NCBI GenBank assembly: GCA_964539745.1
Contig: CAZIJU010000025.1
Span: 1 to 43,482 of the forward strand
Reading direction: 5' to 3'
Source of the DNA: DSNY01 sp964539745
GTDB lineage: Bacteria > Pseudomonadota > Gammaproteobacteria > Burkholderiales > Burkholderiaceae_F
DNA: 43,482 nucleotides
Numbering within the stretch: the stretch's first letter is position 1; every line of letters begins with the position of its first letter. The translations under genes were made by a program, and so were the position numbers. Shown one piece after another: positions 23,002 to 31,150 of the stretch. The notes beneath the pieces are model-generated. The model ran no database searches. It had not been told where the DNA came from and saw only the letters and a program-made list of their open reading frames with translations.

Positions 23002-24021
23002 GTGAACAAGATTTTTTTCGTGCTCGTCGGTTGCCTGCCAGCGCTCGCGGTCGCGCAGACCGCGGTACGGCCGGATACGCCGGGACGCGCTGCACCCAGG
23101 ACGGTTGGCGTGTCGACGACGGCGCAGCCGTCGAAAGCGGCTCCCAAGCCGACGCAGGCAAGATCGGTCAAGCGCAAGGTCGTGCGCCGGCCGGCGATCC
23201 CGAGCGAAGGCATGCGCGCAGGCCTGCACAGAGTCGACGATCCGCTCGATCTGAGGTCGTCGGTCGCGCTCGTCGTCGACCAGGACACCGACGAAGTGCT
23301 GTTCGAAAAGAACCCCGATGCGGTGCTGCCGATCGCTTCGATCACCAAGCTGATGACCGCGATCGTCACGCTCGATGCCGAGCTGCCGCTGGACGAGCAG
23401 CTCGTGGTGACGCGCTACGACCGCACGACCGACCGCGTTCGCTCGCGGCTGACGCCGGGTGTGAAACTGACACGCGCGCAGGCGCTGCAACTGGCGCTGA
23501 TGGCGTCGGAGAATCACGCGGCACAACTGCTCGCGCGGACCTATCCGGGCGGCATGCCGGCCTTCGTCGAGGCGATGAACGCCAAGGCGCAGATGCTCGG
23601 CATGCACGATTCGCACTTTGCCGACCCGACCGGTCTGTCGCCCGAAAATCGCTCGAGCCCGGGCGACCTCGTGCGGCTCGTCAAGGCCGCGTACGACCAT
23701 CCCGAGATCCGCGAATACTCGACGAGCACTGAGCTCAGCCTGCCGGTGGGCAGACGCGTCGTGCGTTACGGCAACACCAACGTGCTGACATCGCGGCCCG
23801 AGTGGGACATTGGCGTGCAGAAGACCGGCTACATCTCCGCTGCCGGCCGCTGCCTCGTGATGCAGGCGGCGATCGAAGGCAAGCGCGTCGTGATGGTGCT
23901 GCTCGACTCGGTCGGCAAGTACTCTCGGATCGGCGACGCGCAGCGGCTGCGCCGGTGGATCGCCGAACAGAAGGCCAGCCAGTCCGCCGACGTGAGGGAT
24001 TCGAAGACGAAGCCGAGCTGA
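23002..24021 (+). CDS. D-alanyl-D-alanine endopeptidase, PBP7/PbpG-like
   Basis: A 339-residue penicillin-binding protein of the S11 peptidase family, which trims or cuts D-Ala cross-links in peptidoglycan. The GTG at 23002 has AGGGG upstream. A signal sequence (VNKIFFVLVGCLPALAVAQ) leads to about 60 Pro/Ala/Lys-rich linker residues, then the catalytic domain. The three motifs are all visible: S113-I-T-K116 (nucleophile serine and lysine), S169-E-N171 and K274-T-G276. LVVDQDTDEVLFEKNPDAVL and ADPTGLSPENRSSPGDLVRL are also typical. It lacks the C-terminal amphipathic helix of DacA-type carboxypeptidases, which favours PbpG. It is convergent with the IclR gene. Confidence 0.93.
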   Translation: MNKIFFVLVGCLPALAVAQTAVRPDTPGRAAPRTVGVSTTAQPSKAAPKPTQARSVKRKVVRRPAIPSEGMRAGLHRVDDPLDLRSSVALVVDQDTDEVLFEKNPDAVLPIASITKLMTAIVTLDAELPLDEQLVVTRYDRTTDRVRSRLTPGVKLTRAQALQLALMASENHAAQLLARTYPGGMPAFVEAMNAKAQMLGMHDSHFADPTGLSPENRSSPGDLVRLVKAAYDHPEIREYSTSTELSLPVGRRVVRYGNTNVLTSRPEWDIGVQKTGYISAAGRCLVMQAAIEGKRVVMVLLDSVGKYSRIGDAQRLRRWIAEQKASQSADVRDSKTKPS

Positions 24022-24034
24022 GCGCGGTACGCCG

Positions 24035-24838
24035 TCAGGCCGCAGGCGCGCCCGCGTAGCCGAGCCGCGCCGAAATCCGCGCGGCGGTGGCCTGCAGATC
24101 CTCGATCCATTCCTCCTGCAGCCGCTCTGCCGGTGCGGAAACCGACAGTCCCGCCACGACGCGCCCCGAGTCGTCGCGGATTCCGGCCGCGATGCATCGC
24201 ACGCCGGGTTCGAGTTCTTCGTTGTCGCGTGCCACTCCGCGCGCGCGCACCAGCGCGAGCTCGCGTTCGAGCTTGGCCAGGTCGGTGATGCTGTTGCGCG
24301 TGTGGCCTCCGAGGCCGGTGCGCGTCGCATACGCGCGAACCAGCCGCGGGTCGTCGTAGGCAAGGAACAGCTTGCCGCTGGAAGTCAGGTGCAGCGGGGC
24401 GCGGCCGCCGATCGCCCGCACGACCTGCATGCCGGAGCGCTCCGAGTACGAGCGCTCGATGTAGACGATCTCGTCGCCCTGGCGCACGGACAGGTTCACC
24501 GTCTGGCCGGTCTTGCGGTGCAGTTCCCGCATCGGCTCCAGCGCTGCTTCACGCACCGATAGCCGCGCCTTTACGAGGTTGCCGAGCTCGAGCAGACGCA
24601 TCCCGAGCCGGTAGGTTCCGGGCGCTTCGCCGCGATCAACAAATCTGCCGAGCACCATGTCGTTTAAGATCCGGTGCGCCGTCGAGGGATGCAGCGCGGT
24701 CGTTTGCGCCAGATCCTTCAGGCTCACGGGATCGGCGTGCGCGGCCAGCGCGTCGAGCAGTTTCATCATCCGCTCGATGACCTGGATTGCGGTCTTCTCG
24801 CGCGGCGTGGGTGCGGGCTCGGGTCGGCGGGGAGGCAT
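24035..24838 (-). CDS. IclR-family transcriptional regulator
   Basis: A 267-residue regulator with an N-terminal winged helix-turn-helix (AIQVIERMMKLLDALAAHAD, VSLKDLAQTTALHPSTAHRI, LNDMVLGRFVDRGEAPGTYR) and a C-terminal effector domain (GRAPLHLTSSGKLFLAYDDP; EELEPGVRCIAAGIRDDSG; VAGLSVSAPAERL). I chose the ATG at 24838 (MPPRRPEP) over 24850; neither has a strong ribosome site. The gene is divergent from lutA with 154 bases between the two start codons, so it most likely controls lutAB and itself. The shared region contains an imperfect inverted repeat of the TTTCG type that IclR proteins often bind. Its effector could be lactate or another organic acid, but this is inference. Confidence 0.94.
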   Translation of the reverse strand: MPPRRPEPAPTPREKTAIQVIERMMKLLDALAAHADPVSLKDLAQTTALHPSTAHRILNDMVLGRFVDRGEAPGTYRLGMRLLELGNLVKARLSVREAALEPMRELHRKTGQTVNLSVRQGDEIVYIERSYSERSGMQVVRAIGGRAPLHLTSSGKLFLAYDDPRLVRAYATRTGLGGHTRNSITDLAKLERELALVRARGVARDNEELEPGVRCIAAGIRDDSGRVVAGLSVSAPAERLQEEWIEDLQATAARISARLGYAGAPAA

Positions 24839-24852
24839 GGTGCAGCGCAAAA

Positions 24853-24886
24853 TTTCGGTACGAGCGTCTTATATCACGATACGAAA
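24853..24886. promoter_or_regulatory. IclR-type operator and promoter region
   Basis: TTTCGGTACG (24853-24862) and CGATACGAAA (24877-24886) are inverted with 7 of 10 matching bases. Between them TATAAG on the minus strand (24873-24868) is a good -10 for the IclR gene. Overlap of the -10 by the operator suggests autorepression. The plus-strand lutA promoter probably uses the adjacent TTATAT. Confidence 0.42.
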
Positions 24887-24992
24887 AGCCCGTCGACCCG
24901 CGCCGGATGGCGATCTGCGCGGGAGCGAAGCGCAGCCTTGCGCGGCCATGCGCCTGTTGCGCAGCGGCATGGGCGTCTGACGCAGGCAGCCG

Positions 24993-25718
24993 ATGCGTGT
25001 CGGTCTGTTCGTCACGTGCCTCGTCGACCTCGTGCGGCCGGAGGTCGGCTTCTCGACGCTCAAACTGCTCGAGCAGGCCGGCTGTCGCGTCGAAGTTCCG
25101 GAGTCGCAGACCTGCTGCGGGCAGCCGGCGTACAACAGCGGCGATGCGGCGACCGCACGCGCGCTGGCCGAGCGCGTGCTCCGCGATTTCGAGGGCTTCG
25201 ACTACGTGGTCGTTCCCTCCGGCTCGTGCGGCGGTCAGATCGCAACCCACTACGTCGATCTGTTCCGCGACGATCCGGACCTGAAGGCGCGCGCCGATGC
25301 GCTGGCCGCCAAGACTTACGAGCTGACGGACTTTCTCGTCAATGTGGCACGGGTCGAGCGTCTGGCGTCGGACTTCCGCGGGACGATCACGTATCACGAC
25401 TCGTGCAGCGGGCTGCGCGAACTCGGTGTCTCGGCGCAGCCGCGCCGGCTTCTCGACCTGGTGCCCGGCGCGAGACTCGTCGAGATGAAGGACTGCCGCA
25501 ACTGCTGCGGCTTCGGCGGGACGTTCGCGGTGAAGTTCGGCGAGATCTCCGCGGCGATCGTCGACGAGAAGTGCCGCAACATCCGCGCGACCGGCGCGGA
25601 TGCGGTCGTGCTCGGCGATTTGGGCTGCATGCTGAACATCGAAGGCCGGCTGCGGCGAATCGGCGACGAGCGCACGCGCGTGTTGCACGTCGCGCAGGTC
25701 CTGGCAGGGGACGCGTGA
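24993..25718 (+). CDS. lutA: Lactate utilization protein LutA (Fe-S)
   Basis: A 241-residue Fe-S protein with two CCG domains, the small subunit of the LutABC (YkgEFG) L-lactate oxidation complex. The ATG at 24993 opens MRVGLFVTCLVDLVRPEVGF; C9 belongs to the first cluster site. The paired CCG motifs are QTCCGQPAYNSG (C41, C42) and NCCGFGGTFAVKF (C171, C172), with PSGSCGGQIATHYVDL and TYHDSCSGLRELG supplying further cysteines. This is the standard LutA layout and length. It overlaps the lutB start by one base (TGATG). It is divergent from, and probably controlled by, the IclR regulator. Confidence 0.94.
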   Translation: MRVGLFVTCLVDLVRPEVGFSTLKLLEQAGCRVEVPESQTCCGQPAYNSGDAATARALAERVLRDFEGFDYVVVPSGSCGGQIATHYVDLFRDDPDLKARADALAAKTYELTDFLVNVARVERLASDFRGTITYHDSCSGLRELGVSAQPRRLLDLVPGARLVEMKDCRNCCGFGGTFAVKFGEISAAIVDEKCRNIRATGADAVVLGDLGCMLNIEGRLRRIGDERTRVLHVAQVLAGDA

Positions 25719-27130
25719 TGCAGGTGCAGTCGATGCACTTCAAGTCGCGCGCGACGATGAAACTGGCCGACGCGCGGCTGCAGAAGAACCTGACCAAGCT
25801 CGCCGACAAGTTCGTCACCGCGCGTGCCCGCGCGCTCGCCGAGCTGGACGACTTCGAAGGCACGCGCACCGCGGCGGTCGAGCGGCGCAACCGCGCGCTC
25901 GCCGCGCTCGATGTCTGGCTCGAGATCTTCGAGCGCAACGCCACCGCGCGCGGTGCGACGGTGTTGTACGCCGAAACGCGCGAGGAGGCCGCACGGCTCG
26001 TCGTCGACATCGCGCGCAAGCACGGCGTGCGCAAGGTCACGAAGTCGAAGTCGATGGTGTCCGAGGAAATCGGCCTGAACGGGGCGTTCGCCGCCGCCGG
26101 CATCCGTCCGGTCGAGACCGATCTGGGCGAGTACATCCTGCAGATCAACGACAACGAGCCGCCCTCGCACATCATCGCGCCGGTGATCCACAAGGACAAG
26201 GAAGAGATCGCCGATCTGTTCGCGCGCGCGCACGGCACGCCGCGCAAGGACGCGATCACGGCGCTCGCGCGCGAGGCGCGCGAGGTCCTGCGCGGCCACT
26301 TCCTGTCGTCGGACATGGGCATTTCGGGCGGCAATTTCCTCGTCGCCGAGACCGGCTCGGTTGCGATCGTGACGAACGAGGGCAACGAGGGCATGTGCAC
26401 GATCGTGCCGCGGGTGCACGTCGTGCTGACTGGTATCGAGAAGGTGCTGCCGACGCTCGAGGACCTGGCCACGCTGCTGCGGCTGCTTCCGCGTTCGGCC
26501 ACCGGTCAGTCGATCACGAACTACGTGTCGCTGCTGACCGGAACGCGCGGCGCCGGCGATCCCGACGGTCCTGAGCACATGTACTTCGTCCTCGTCGATG
26601 GCGGCCGAACGGGGCTCGTCGGCGGCGAGTTCCGGGACATGCTCCGCTGCATCCGTTGCGGCGCCTGCATGAACCACTGCCCCGTGTACCAGAAGATCGG
26701 CGGGCACGCGTACGGCTGGGTCTACCCGGGGCCGATGGGCTCCGTGCTCACGCCGATCTACGTCGGCCTCGAAAACGCCCTCGATCTGCCGCAGGCCGCC
26801 ACGCTGTGCGGCGAGTGCCACGTCGTCTGTCCGGTGAAGATCCCGCTGCCGGAGTTGCTGCGCAAGCTGCGCGAACGGCAGTTCGAGCGCGGCCTGCGGC
26901 CCTGGCACGAGCGCATCGCGCTCGCGGCCTGGGGCTACGCGGCGCGCCGCCCGTCGCTGTATCGCGTGGCCAGCCGTATTGCGGTGCGCGTGCTCGCGTG
27001 GATGGGCGGGGAGCGCCGGCGCATCCGCGCGTTGCCGCTGGCGTCCGGCTGGACCGATCACCGCGATTTTCCCGCGCCGACCGGCAAGACCTTCCACGAG
27101 CTGTACCGCGCACGGCGCGGTGCGCGCTGA
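25718..27130 (+). CDS. lutB: Lactate utilization protein LutB (Fe-S)
   Basis: A 470-residue LutB/YkgF protein. The ATG at 25718 overlaps the lutA stop. The large LUD domain (KSKSMVSEEIGLNGAFAAAG; TGSVAIVTNEGNEGMCTIVP) is followed by ferredoxin-type clusters: C311-x2-C314-x2-C317-x3-C321 (CIRCGACMNHCPVY), and C364-x2-C367-x3-C371 (CGECHVVCPVKIP). Length and order match the family. It should pass electrons from lactate to the quinone pool or a related carrier. No lutC (the third gene in most operons) follows; the next gene, 3 bases away, is convergent. LutC may be elsewhere in the genome. Confidence 0.95.
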   Translation: MQVQSMHFKSRATMKLADARLQKNLTKLADKFVTARARALAELDDFEGTRTAAVERRNRALAALDVWLEIFERNATARGATVLYAETREEAARLVVDIARKHGVRKVTKSKSMVSEEIGLNGAFAAAGIRPVETDLGEYILQINDNEPPSHIIAPVIHKDKEEIADLFARAHGTPRKDAITALAREAREVLRGHFLSSDMGISGGNFLVAETGSVAIVTNEGNEGMCTIVPRVHVVLTGIEKVLPTLEDLATLLRLLPRSATGQSITNYVSLLTGTRGAGDPDGPEHMYFVLVDGGRTGLVGGEFRDMLRCIRCGACMNHCPVYQKIGGHAYGWVYPGPMGSVLTPIYVGLENALDLPQAATLCGECHVVCPVKIPLPELLRKLRERQFERGLRPWHERIALAAWGYAARRPSLYRVASRIAVRVLAWMGGERRRIRALPLASGWTDHRDFPAPTGKTFHELYRARRGAR

Positions 27131-27133
27131 CAC

Positions 27134-29134
27134 TCACGCCGGCAACGCTTCGGCCACGAGCTCGGCGATGTCCTTGTTGCGGATCTCGCCTTCGCGGCCG
27201 AGCTGCGCCAGTCCGTCCTTGATCATCGTCGCGCAATAGGGACAGGCGGTCGCGATCACGCGCGGCGCGTGCGGCAAGGCCTGTTCGACGCGGGTGACGT
27301 TGATGCGCCTGCCGATTCGCTCCTCCATCCAGAAGCGCGCGCCGCCCGCCCCGCAGCACATCGCTTTTTCGCGGTTCAGATCGAACTCGAGCGGATGGTC
27401 GATGCTCACCGCGGCAAGCGCGCGGCGCGGCGCTTCGTATTCGCCGTTGTGGCGGCCGAGATAGCAGGGCTCGTGGAAGATCACGCGCTCGAACGCGCGC
27501 GCCGGCCGAATGCGCCCGCTGCAGATCAGCTCGTCGATCAGTTGCGTGTGATGCACGACTTCGTAACGCCCGCCGAACTCCGGATATTCGTTCGTCAGCG
27601 AGTTGAACGCATGCGGATCGCAGGTGACGATGCGCGTGACGTTCAGCCGATCGAGCGTCTCGACGAGTCCCCGGGCGAGCGTCTGGAACAGCATCTCGTT
27701 GCCCGCGCGGCGTACGCATTCGCCGGTGGAGCCCTCGCACGGACCGAGGATCGCGAACCGCACGCCGGCGGCGCGCAGAATCCTGACGAACGCGCGGGCA
27801 ACCTTCTGGTTGCGGTCGTCGAACGACTGCGCCGAGCCGACGTAAAAGAGATAGTCGATTTCCTTCGTCCGCTCGGGCGAGGTGAGCAGCGGAACGTCGA
27901 GCCCCTTCGCCCAGTCGGCGCGCGAATCCGCGGGAAGTCCCCACGGGTTGCTCTGGCTCTCGTAGTTGTCGAAGACCGTTTTCAGCTCCGCCGGGAAGTT
28001 GCCTTCGATCAGCACTTGGTGCTGCCGCATGCGGAAGAACTTGCCGAGGTGCTCCAGCTCGATCGGGCAGGCATGCTCGCAGTAGCCGCAGGTCGTGCAA
28101 GCCCACAGCGCGTCCTGCGGGATCACGTGGCCCACGAGCGGCGGCAGCTCGGCGTCCTTGCGTGCGACGACCACGTCGCGATGCGCGAGAAGATGGCGCT
28201 TGACGTCGTCGTGCACCCACTTCAGCGCGAGCGGCTTGCCGGTCAGGAACGTCGGGCAGGCGTCCTTGCAGCGGCCGCATTCGGTGCAGGTGAACGCATC
28301 GAACGCGTCCTTCCACAGCAGATCGGCGGCGGTCCGCACGCCGATCTTCATCTCGCCCGCGTCGTCGTCGCTCATGATGCGTTCGAGGTCGAGCGACGGC
28401 ACGCGATTCAGCGGCGTGTCGCGCGCGAAGAACAGCGCGGGCAGCGCGGTCACGATGTGGAAGTGTTCGCCGACCGGAATCCATACGAGAAAGCCGAACA
28501 CCGTGAAGATCTGGATCCAGTAACTCGCGTGATAGCCGACGGTGATGGCGGCGGCCGGCAGGCCGGAGACGGCGTTGGCTACGAGCGAGCCGAACACCGC
28601 GAAAGCGCGTTCGTGGGCGATCGCGGCGTCGTGTCCGGCGCGAAGCGCGAACTTGAAGCCGTCGTAGAGCAGGTCGGTGACCATGATCGCCAGGATCAGC
28701 GACAGGACCAGGATCGCTTCGCGGTTCGGCTCCAGCCGCCTCGGTTTCTGAACGAGGCGGCGCCAGAACGCGTACAGCACCGCGGCCGTGACGGCCACCT
28801 CGACGAGGTCCTTGAACGCGGCGTACAGGCCGCCCGCCACGCCCGGAAAAACGAAGTCCGCGTCGTAGCCGATCGCGAGCAACTGCAGCTTGCGTACCAG
28901 CAGCGCGACGAAACCGACGAAGATCACCGTGTGCATGATCCCCGGCTTCCATTCGCCGGCGATCATGCGCGACTGCAGCAGACCCAGCCGCAGCACGTTG
29001 CCGAGCCGCTCGAGCGGCCGGTTCCAGCGCACTTCCGGCTGCAGCGCCGCGACGATCGCGAGCTTGCGCCAGGCGAGCCAGAGAAAGCCCGCGAAGCCCG
29101 CGAGCATCACGAGCGTGATCGCTAGCGGGCCCAC
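27134..29134 (-). CDS. Membrane Fe-S oxidoreductase, EtfD/HdrD-like
   Basis: A 666-residue protein that fuses a NarI-like membrane domain to a heterodisulfide-reductase-type Fe-S part, like EtfD, the quinone-linked partner of electron-transfer flavoprotein. The GTG at 29134 has GAAGG upstream. About six membrane helices fill the first 240 residues (LAITLVMLAGFAGFLWLAW; GIMHTVIFVGFVALLVRKL; IQIFTVFGFLVWIPVGEHF). Then come two 4Fe-4S sites, C283-x2-C286-x2-C289-x3-C293 and C346-x2-C349-x2-C352-x3-C356, a CCG domain with EPCYLGRHNGEY and C593-C594-G595, and a final CPYCATMIKDG. It likely moves electrons from ETF-linked dehydrogenases into quinone. No etfAB genes are in the window. Confidence 0.88.
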   Translation of the reverse strand: MGPLAITLVMLAGFAGFLWLAWRKLAIVAALQPEVRWNRPLERLGNVLRLGLLQSRMIAGEWKPGIMHTVIFVGFVALLVRKLQLLAIGYDADFVFPGVAGGLYAAFKDLVEVAVTAAVLYAFWRRLVQKPRRLEPNREAILVLSLILAIMVTDLLYDGFKFALRAGHDAAIAHERAFAVFGSLVANAVSGLPAAAITVGYHASYWIQIFTVFGFLVWIPVGEHFHIVTALPALFFARDTPLNRVPSLDLERIMSDDDAGEMKIGVRTAADLLWKDAFDAFTCTECGRCKDACPTFLTGKPLALKWVHDDVKRHLLAHRDVVVARKDAELPPLVGHVIPQDALWACTTCGYCEHACPIELEHLGKFFRMRQHQVLIEGNFPAELKTVFDNYESQSNPWGLPADSRADWAKGLDVPLLTSPERTKEIDYLFYVGSAQSFDDRNQKVARAFVRILRAAGVRFAILGPCEGSTGECVRRAGNEMLFQTLARGLVETLDRLNVTRIVTCDPHAFNSLTNEYPEFGGRYEVVHHTQLIDELICSGRIRPARAFERVIFHEPCYLGRHNGEYEAPRRALAAVSIDHPLEFDLNREKAMCCGAGGARFWMEERIGRRINVTRVEQALPHAPRVIATACPYCATMIKDGLAQLGREGEIRNKDIAELVAEALPA

Positions 29135-29208
29135 GCCGTGCCTTCGTCGCGGGTCGTCGGCGAGACCCGCCTCGCATCTTGCGTCGAGCGCATGGCGCGA
29201 GGATCGGT

Positions 29209-29793
29209 TCAGCCGCCGGGCTTCGTCAACGGCCGATTCGCCAACCTTTGATCCGCGCCAAAGTCGGTGTCGTCGATCGCTGCCGGCGCGACGCGCTCGT
29301 AGCGCAGGCGTCCTTCACGTTGCGCGGACTGCAGCAGTTGCGGGCGATCGGCGTGCCAGACGATGGGCGGAGCGATCGGCCCGGCGGCACGGCGCGATTC
29401 CTCGCGCGTCAGATCGCGCAGCAGCGTCACATGCGCGACGAAAGGCTTGCGGTCATACGCCACGTGCAACTCGTCGAGCAGCGTTCGCACCCGCTGCGCG
29501 AGTGCCGCCAGCGGCGCACAGTCGGGGCCGGCCGCCCATAGCACGCGCGCGCGCTCGAAGGCGCCGACCGCATCGAGCGTCCACGCGAACGATTCGAAGG
29601 GCAGGGCATCGAGTTCCGCGGCGATTTGTGCGGCGCGCGCGGCATCGAGCTCGCCGATGAACGCGAGCGTCAGATGCAGGTTTTCCGGATGCATCGCGCG
29701 CGCCCGCGGAAAGCGCCGCTGCTGCTCGCGCGCGACGGCCGCGAGCCGTTCGCGCGTCGCGTCGTCCGGCCACAGCGCGACGAAATAGCGCAT
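29209..29793 (-). CDS. thpR: RNA 2',3'-cyclic phosphodiesterase ThpR
   Basis: A 194-residue member of the 2H phosphoesterase (LigT/ThpR) family, which opens 2',3'-cyclic phosphates in RNA. The ATG at 29793 has GGAG 8 bases before it and opens MRYFVALWPDDATRERLAAV. The two catalytic H-x-T motifs are H40-L-T (LHLTLAFIGEL) and H121-V-T (AHVTLLRD), with spacing and length as expected. It follows pyrD in the same direction, but about 270 bases of MITE-like repeat lie between them; the left end of that repeat abuts the ribosome-binding site. An open frame continues upstream through the repeat and is not a real extension. Confidence 0.94.
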   Translation of the reverse strand: MRYFVALWPDDATRERLAAVAREQQRRFPRARAMHPENLHLTLAFIGELDAARAAQIAAELDALPFESFAWTLDAVGAFERARVLWAAGPDCAPLAALAQRVRTLLDELHVAYDRKPFVAHVTLLRDLTREESRRAAGPIAPPIVWHADRPQLLQSAQREGRLRYERVAPAAIDDTDFGADQRLANRPLTKPGG

Positions 29794-29803
29794 CGATCGC
29801 TCC

Positions 29804-30068
29804 AGGGTCTGTTGGCCTATGGATCGGGTCTGCGGCGGGTCGGATTGGGTCGCAGGGCCAGGCGCGGCGAGGGGACCATTGGCCGCAGCCAAGGCCCCGA
29901 GCCGCAACGCCGCCATGCCGCCCAAGGCGGCCCGCCCCGCAGGGTGATCCCCGCCGTCGGCCCCATGGGGGCGCGGCGCTCTCGCCGCGCTTTCACGCAA
30001 CCGCCATGGTGCGACCCGCCGGCGGTGGCGGGGATCACGCGGACCTGAGGCATCTGTCAACAGACCCT
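29804..30068. mobile_element. MITE-like element with terminal inverted repeats
   Basis: A 265-base segment between pyrD and thpR is bounded by AGGGTCTGTTG at the left and CAACAGACCCT at the right, perfect 11-bp terminal inverted repeats. Inside is a second inverted pair, GTGATCCCCGCC (29944-29955) and GGCGGGGATCAC (30027-30038), and a perfect 8-bp hairpin at 29971-29990 (GCGCGGCG/CGCCGCGC). There is no transposase. The right end includes the TAG stop of pyrD, and the left end abuts the thpR ribosome site. I see no clear target-site duplication, so it could be an old insertion or a structured intergenic repeat. Confidence 0.6.
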
Positions 30069-31116
30069 AGCGCCTGCGCGCCAGCAGTGCGCGACGGCAT
30101 TCGGCGACCAGCGCCGGACCGCGATAGATCAAGCCCGTGTAGATCTGCACCAGCGTCGCACCGGCTTCGATCTTCGCCACCGCGTCTGCCCCGCTCAGAA
30201 TGCCGCCGACCGCAATGATCGGCAACGCTCCTCGCAAGTGCGCAGCGAGGATGCGCACGACGGCGGTCGAGCGTTCGAACAGCGGCGCGCCGGACAGCCC
30301 GCCCGTTTCATCGGCGTATTTGAGCCCGGCCACGCGGTCGCGCGCGATCGTCGTGTTGGTCGCGATCACTGCATCCAAGCCGTGCGCGACGAGCGCATCG
30401 GCCACGCGCGGCAGGTCCGCATCGTCCAGATCGGGCGCGATCTTCAACGCGACCGGTACGCGCTTGCCGTGCCGGTCCGCGAGCCGTGCGCGTTCGTTCG
30501 CCAGCCCGCGCAGTAGCGCGTCCAGCTCGGATCCGCCTTGCAGCGAGCGAAGATCCTTCGTGTTCGGCGATGAGATGTTGATCGCGACGTAGCCGGGGCG
30601 CGCGACGAGCAGCGGATACACCGCGCGCAGTCCGAGCACGTAGTCGTCGAGCGCGTGTTCGATCGGTGTGGTGGCGTTCTTGCCGAGGTTCAGTCCGAGT
30701 ACGCCGCCGGATGCGGAAAACTCGCTGCTCGCCGCGACGTTCGCGACGAAACGCTCGAGCCCCTCGTTGTTGAATCCCATCCGGTTGATCAGCGCAGCGG
30801 CCTGCGGCAGCCTGAACAGCCGCGGCTTCGGATTGCCGGGCTGCGGCAGCGGCGTCACCGTGCCGACTTCGATGAAGCCGAAGCCGAGGTCGCCGAGCGC
30901 GTCGACGTGGGCGGCGTTCTTGTCGAGCCCCGCAGCCAGACCCACCGGGTTGGGAAAGCGCAGCCCCATCGCGTCGACCGGATCGGGCGGAACGCGCGGA
31001 CGCGCCAATCGGGTCAGCCCCAGCGCACGTGCACGCGCGAGCGCGCCGAAGGCAAGATCGTGAGCGGTTTCCGGATCGAGCGCGAAGAAAAAAGGCCGGG
31101 CGAATCGGTAGAGCAC
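30067..31116 (-). CDS. pyrD: Dihydroorotate dehydrogenase (quinone), class 2
   Basis: A 349-residue membrane-associated flavoenzyme that oxidises dihydroorotate to orotate with quinone as acceptor, the fourth step of pyrimidine synthesis. The start is GTG at 31116 (VLYRFARPFFFALDPETAHD), giving the N-terminal membrane-binding helix of class 2 enzymes. FMN and substrate motifs follow: NPVGLAAGLDKNA, GFIEVGTVTPLPQPGNPKPR, LINRMGFNNEG, YVAINISSPNT (catalytic serine region) and IIAVGGILSGADAVAKIEAG. Its stop TAG lies in the end of the MITE-like repeat. It follows bpt by 34 bases. A TAGAAT box ends 7 bases before the GTG, so a short or leaderless message is possible. Confidence 0.97.
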   Translation of the reverse strand: MLYRFARPFFFALDPETAHDLAFGALARARALGLTRLARPRVPPDPVDAMGLRFPNPVGLAAGLDKNAAHVDALGDLGFGFIEVGTVTPLPQPGNPKPRLFRLPQAAALINRMGFNNEGLERFVANVAASSEFSASGGVLGLNLGKNATTPIEHALDDYVLGLRAVYPLLVARPGYVAINISSPNTKDLRSLQGGSELDALLRGLANERARLADRHGKRVPVALKIAPDLDDADLPRVADALVAHGLDAVIATNTTIARDRVAGLKYADETGGLSGAPLFERSTAVVRILAAHLRGALPIIAVGGILSGADAVAKIEAGATLVQIYTGLIYRGPALVAECRRALLARRR

Positions 31117-31122
31117 GGCGCG

Positions 31123-31128
31123 ATTCTA
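31123..31128 (-). promoter_or_regulatory. -10 box directly before pyrD
   Basis: TAGAAT on the minus strand lies 6-7 bases before the GTG. A TTGAGC lies upstream but with a 20-base spacer. If used, the RNA would begin at or near the start codon. Confidence 0.4.
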
Positions 31129-31150
31129 CGGGCCGCCCGCGCCGGCGCGC

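Noticed and set aside
29794..30066. N-terminal extension of ThpR through the repeat
   Set aside because: The extension translates the MITE-like repeat. The ATG at 29793 matches the family start and has GGAG before it.
29804..30068. Complete insertion sequence
   Set aside because: There is no transposase gene and the element is only 265 bases, so only a MITE-like or repeat call is supported.
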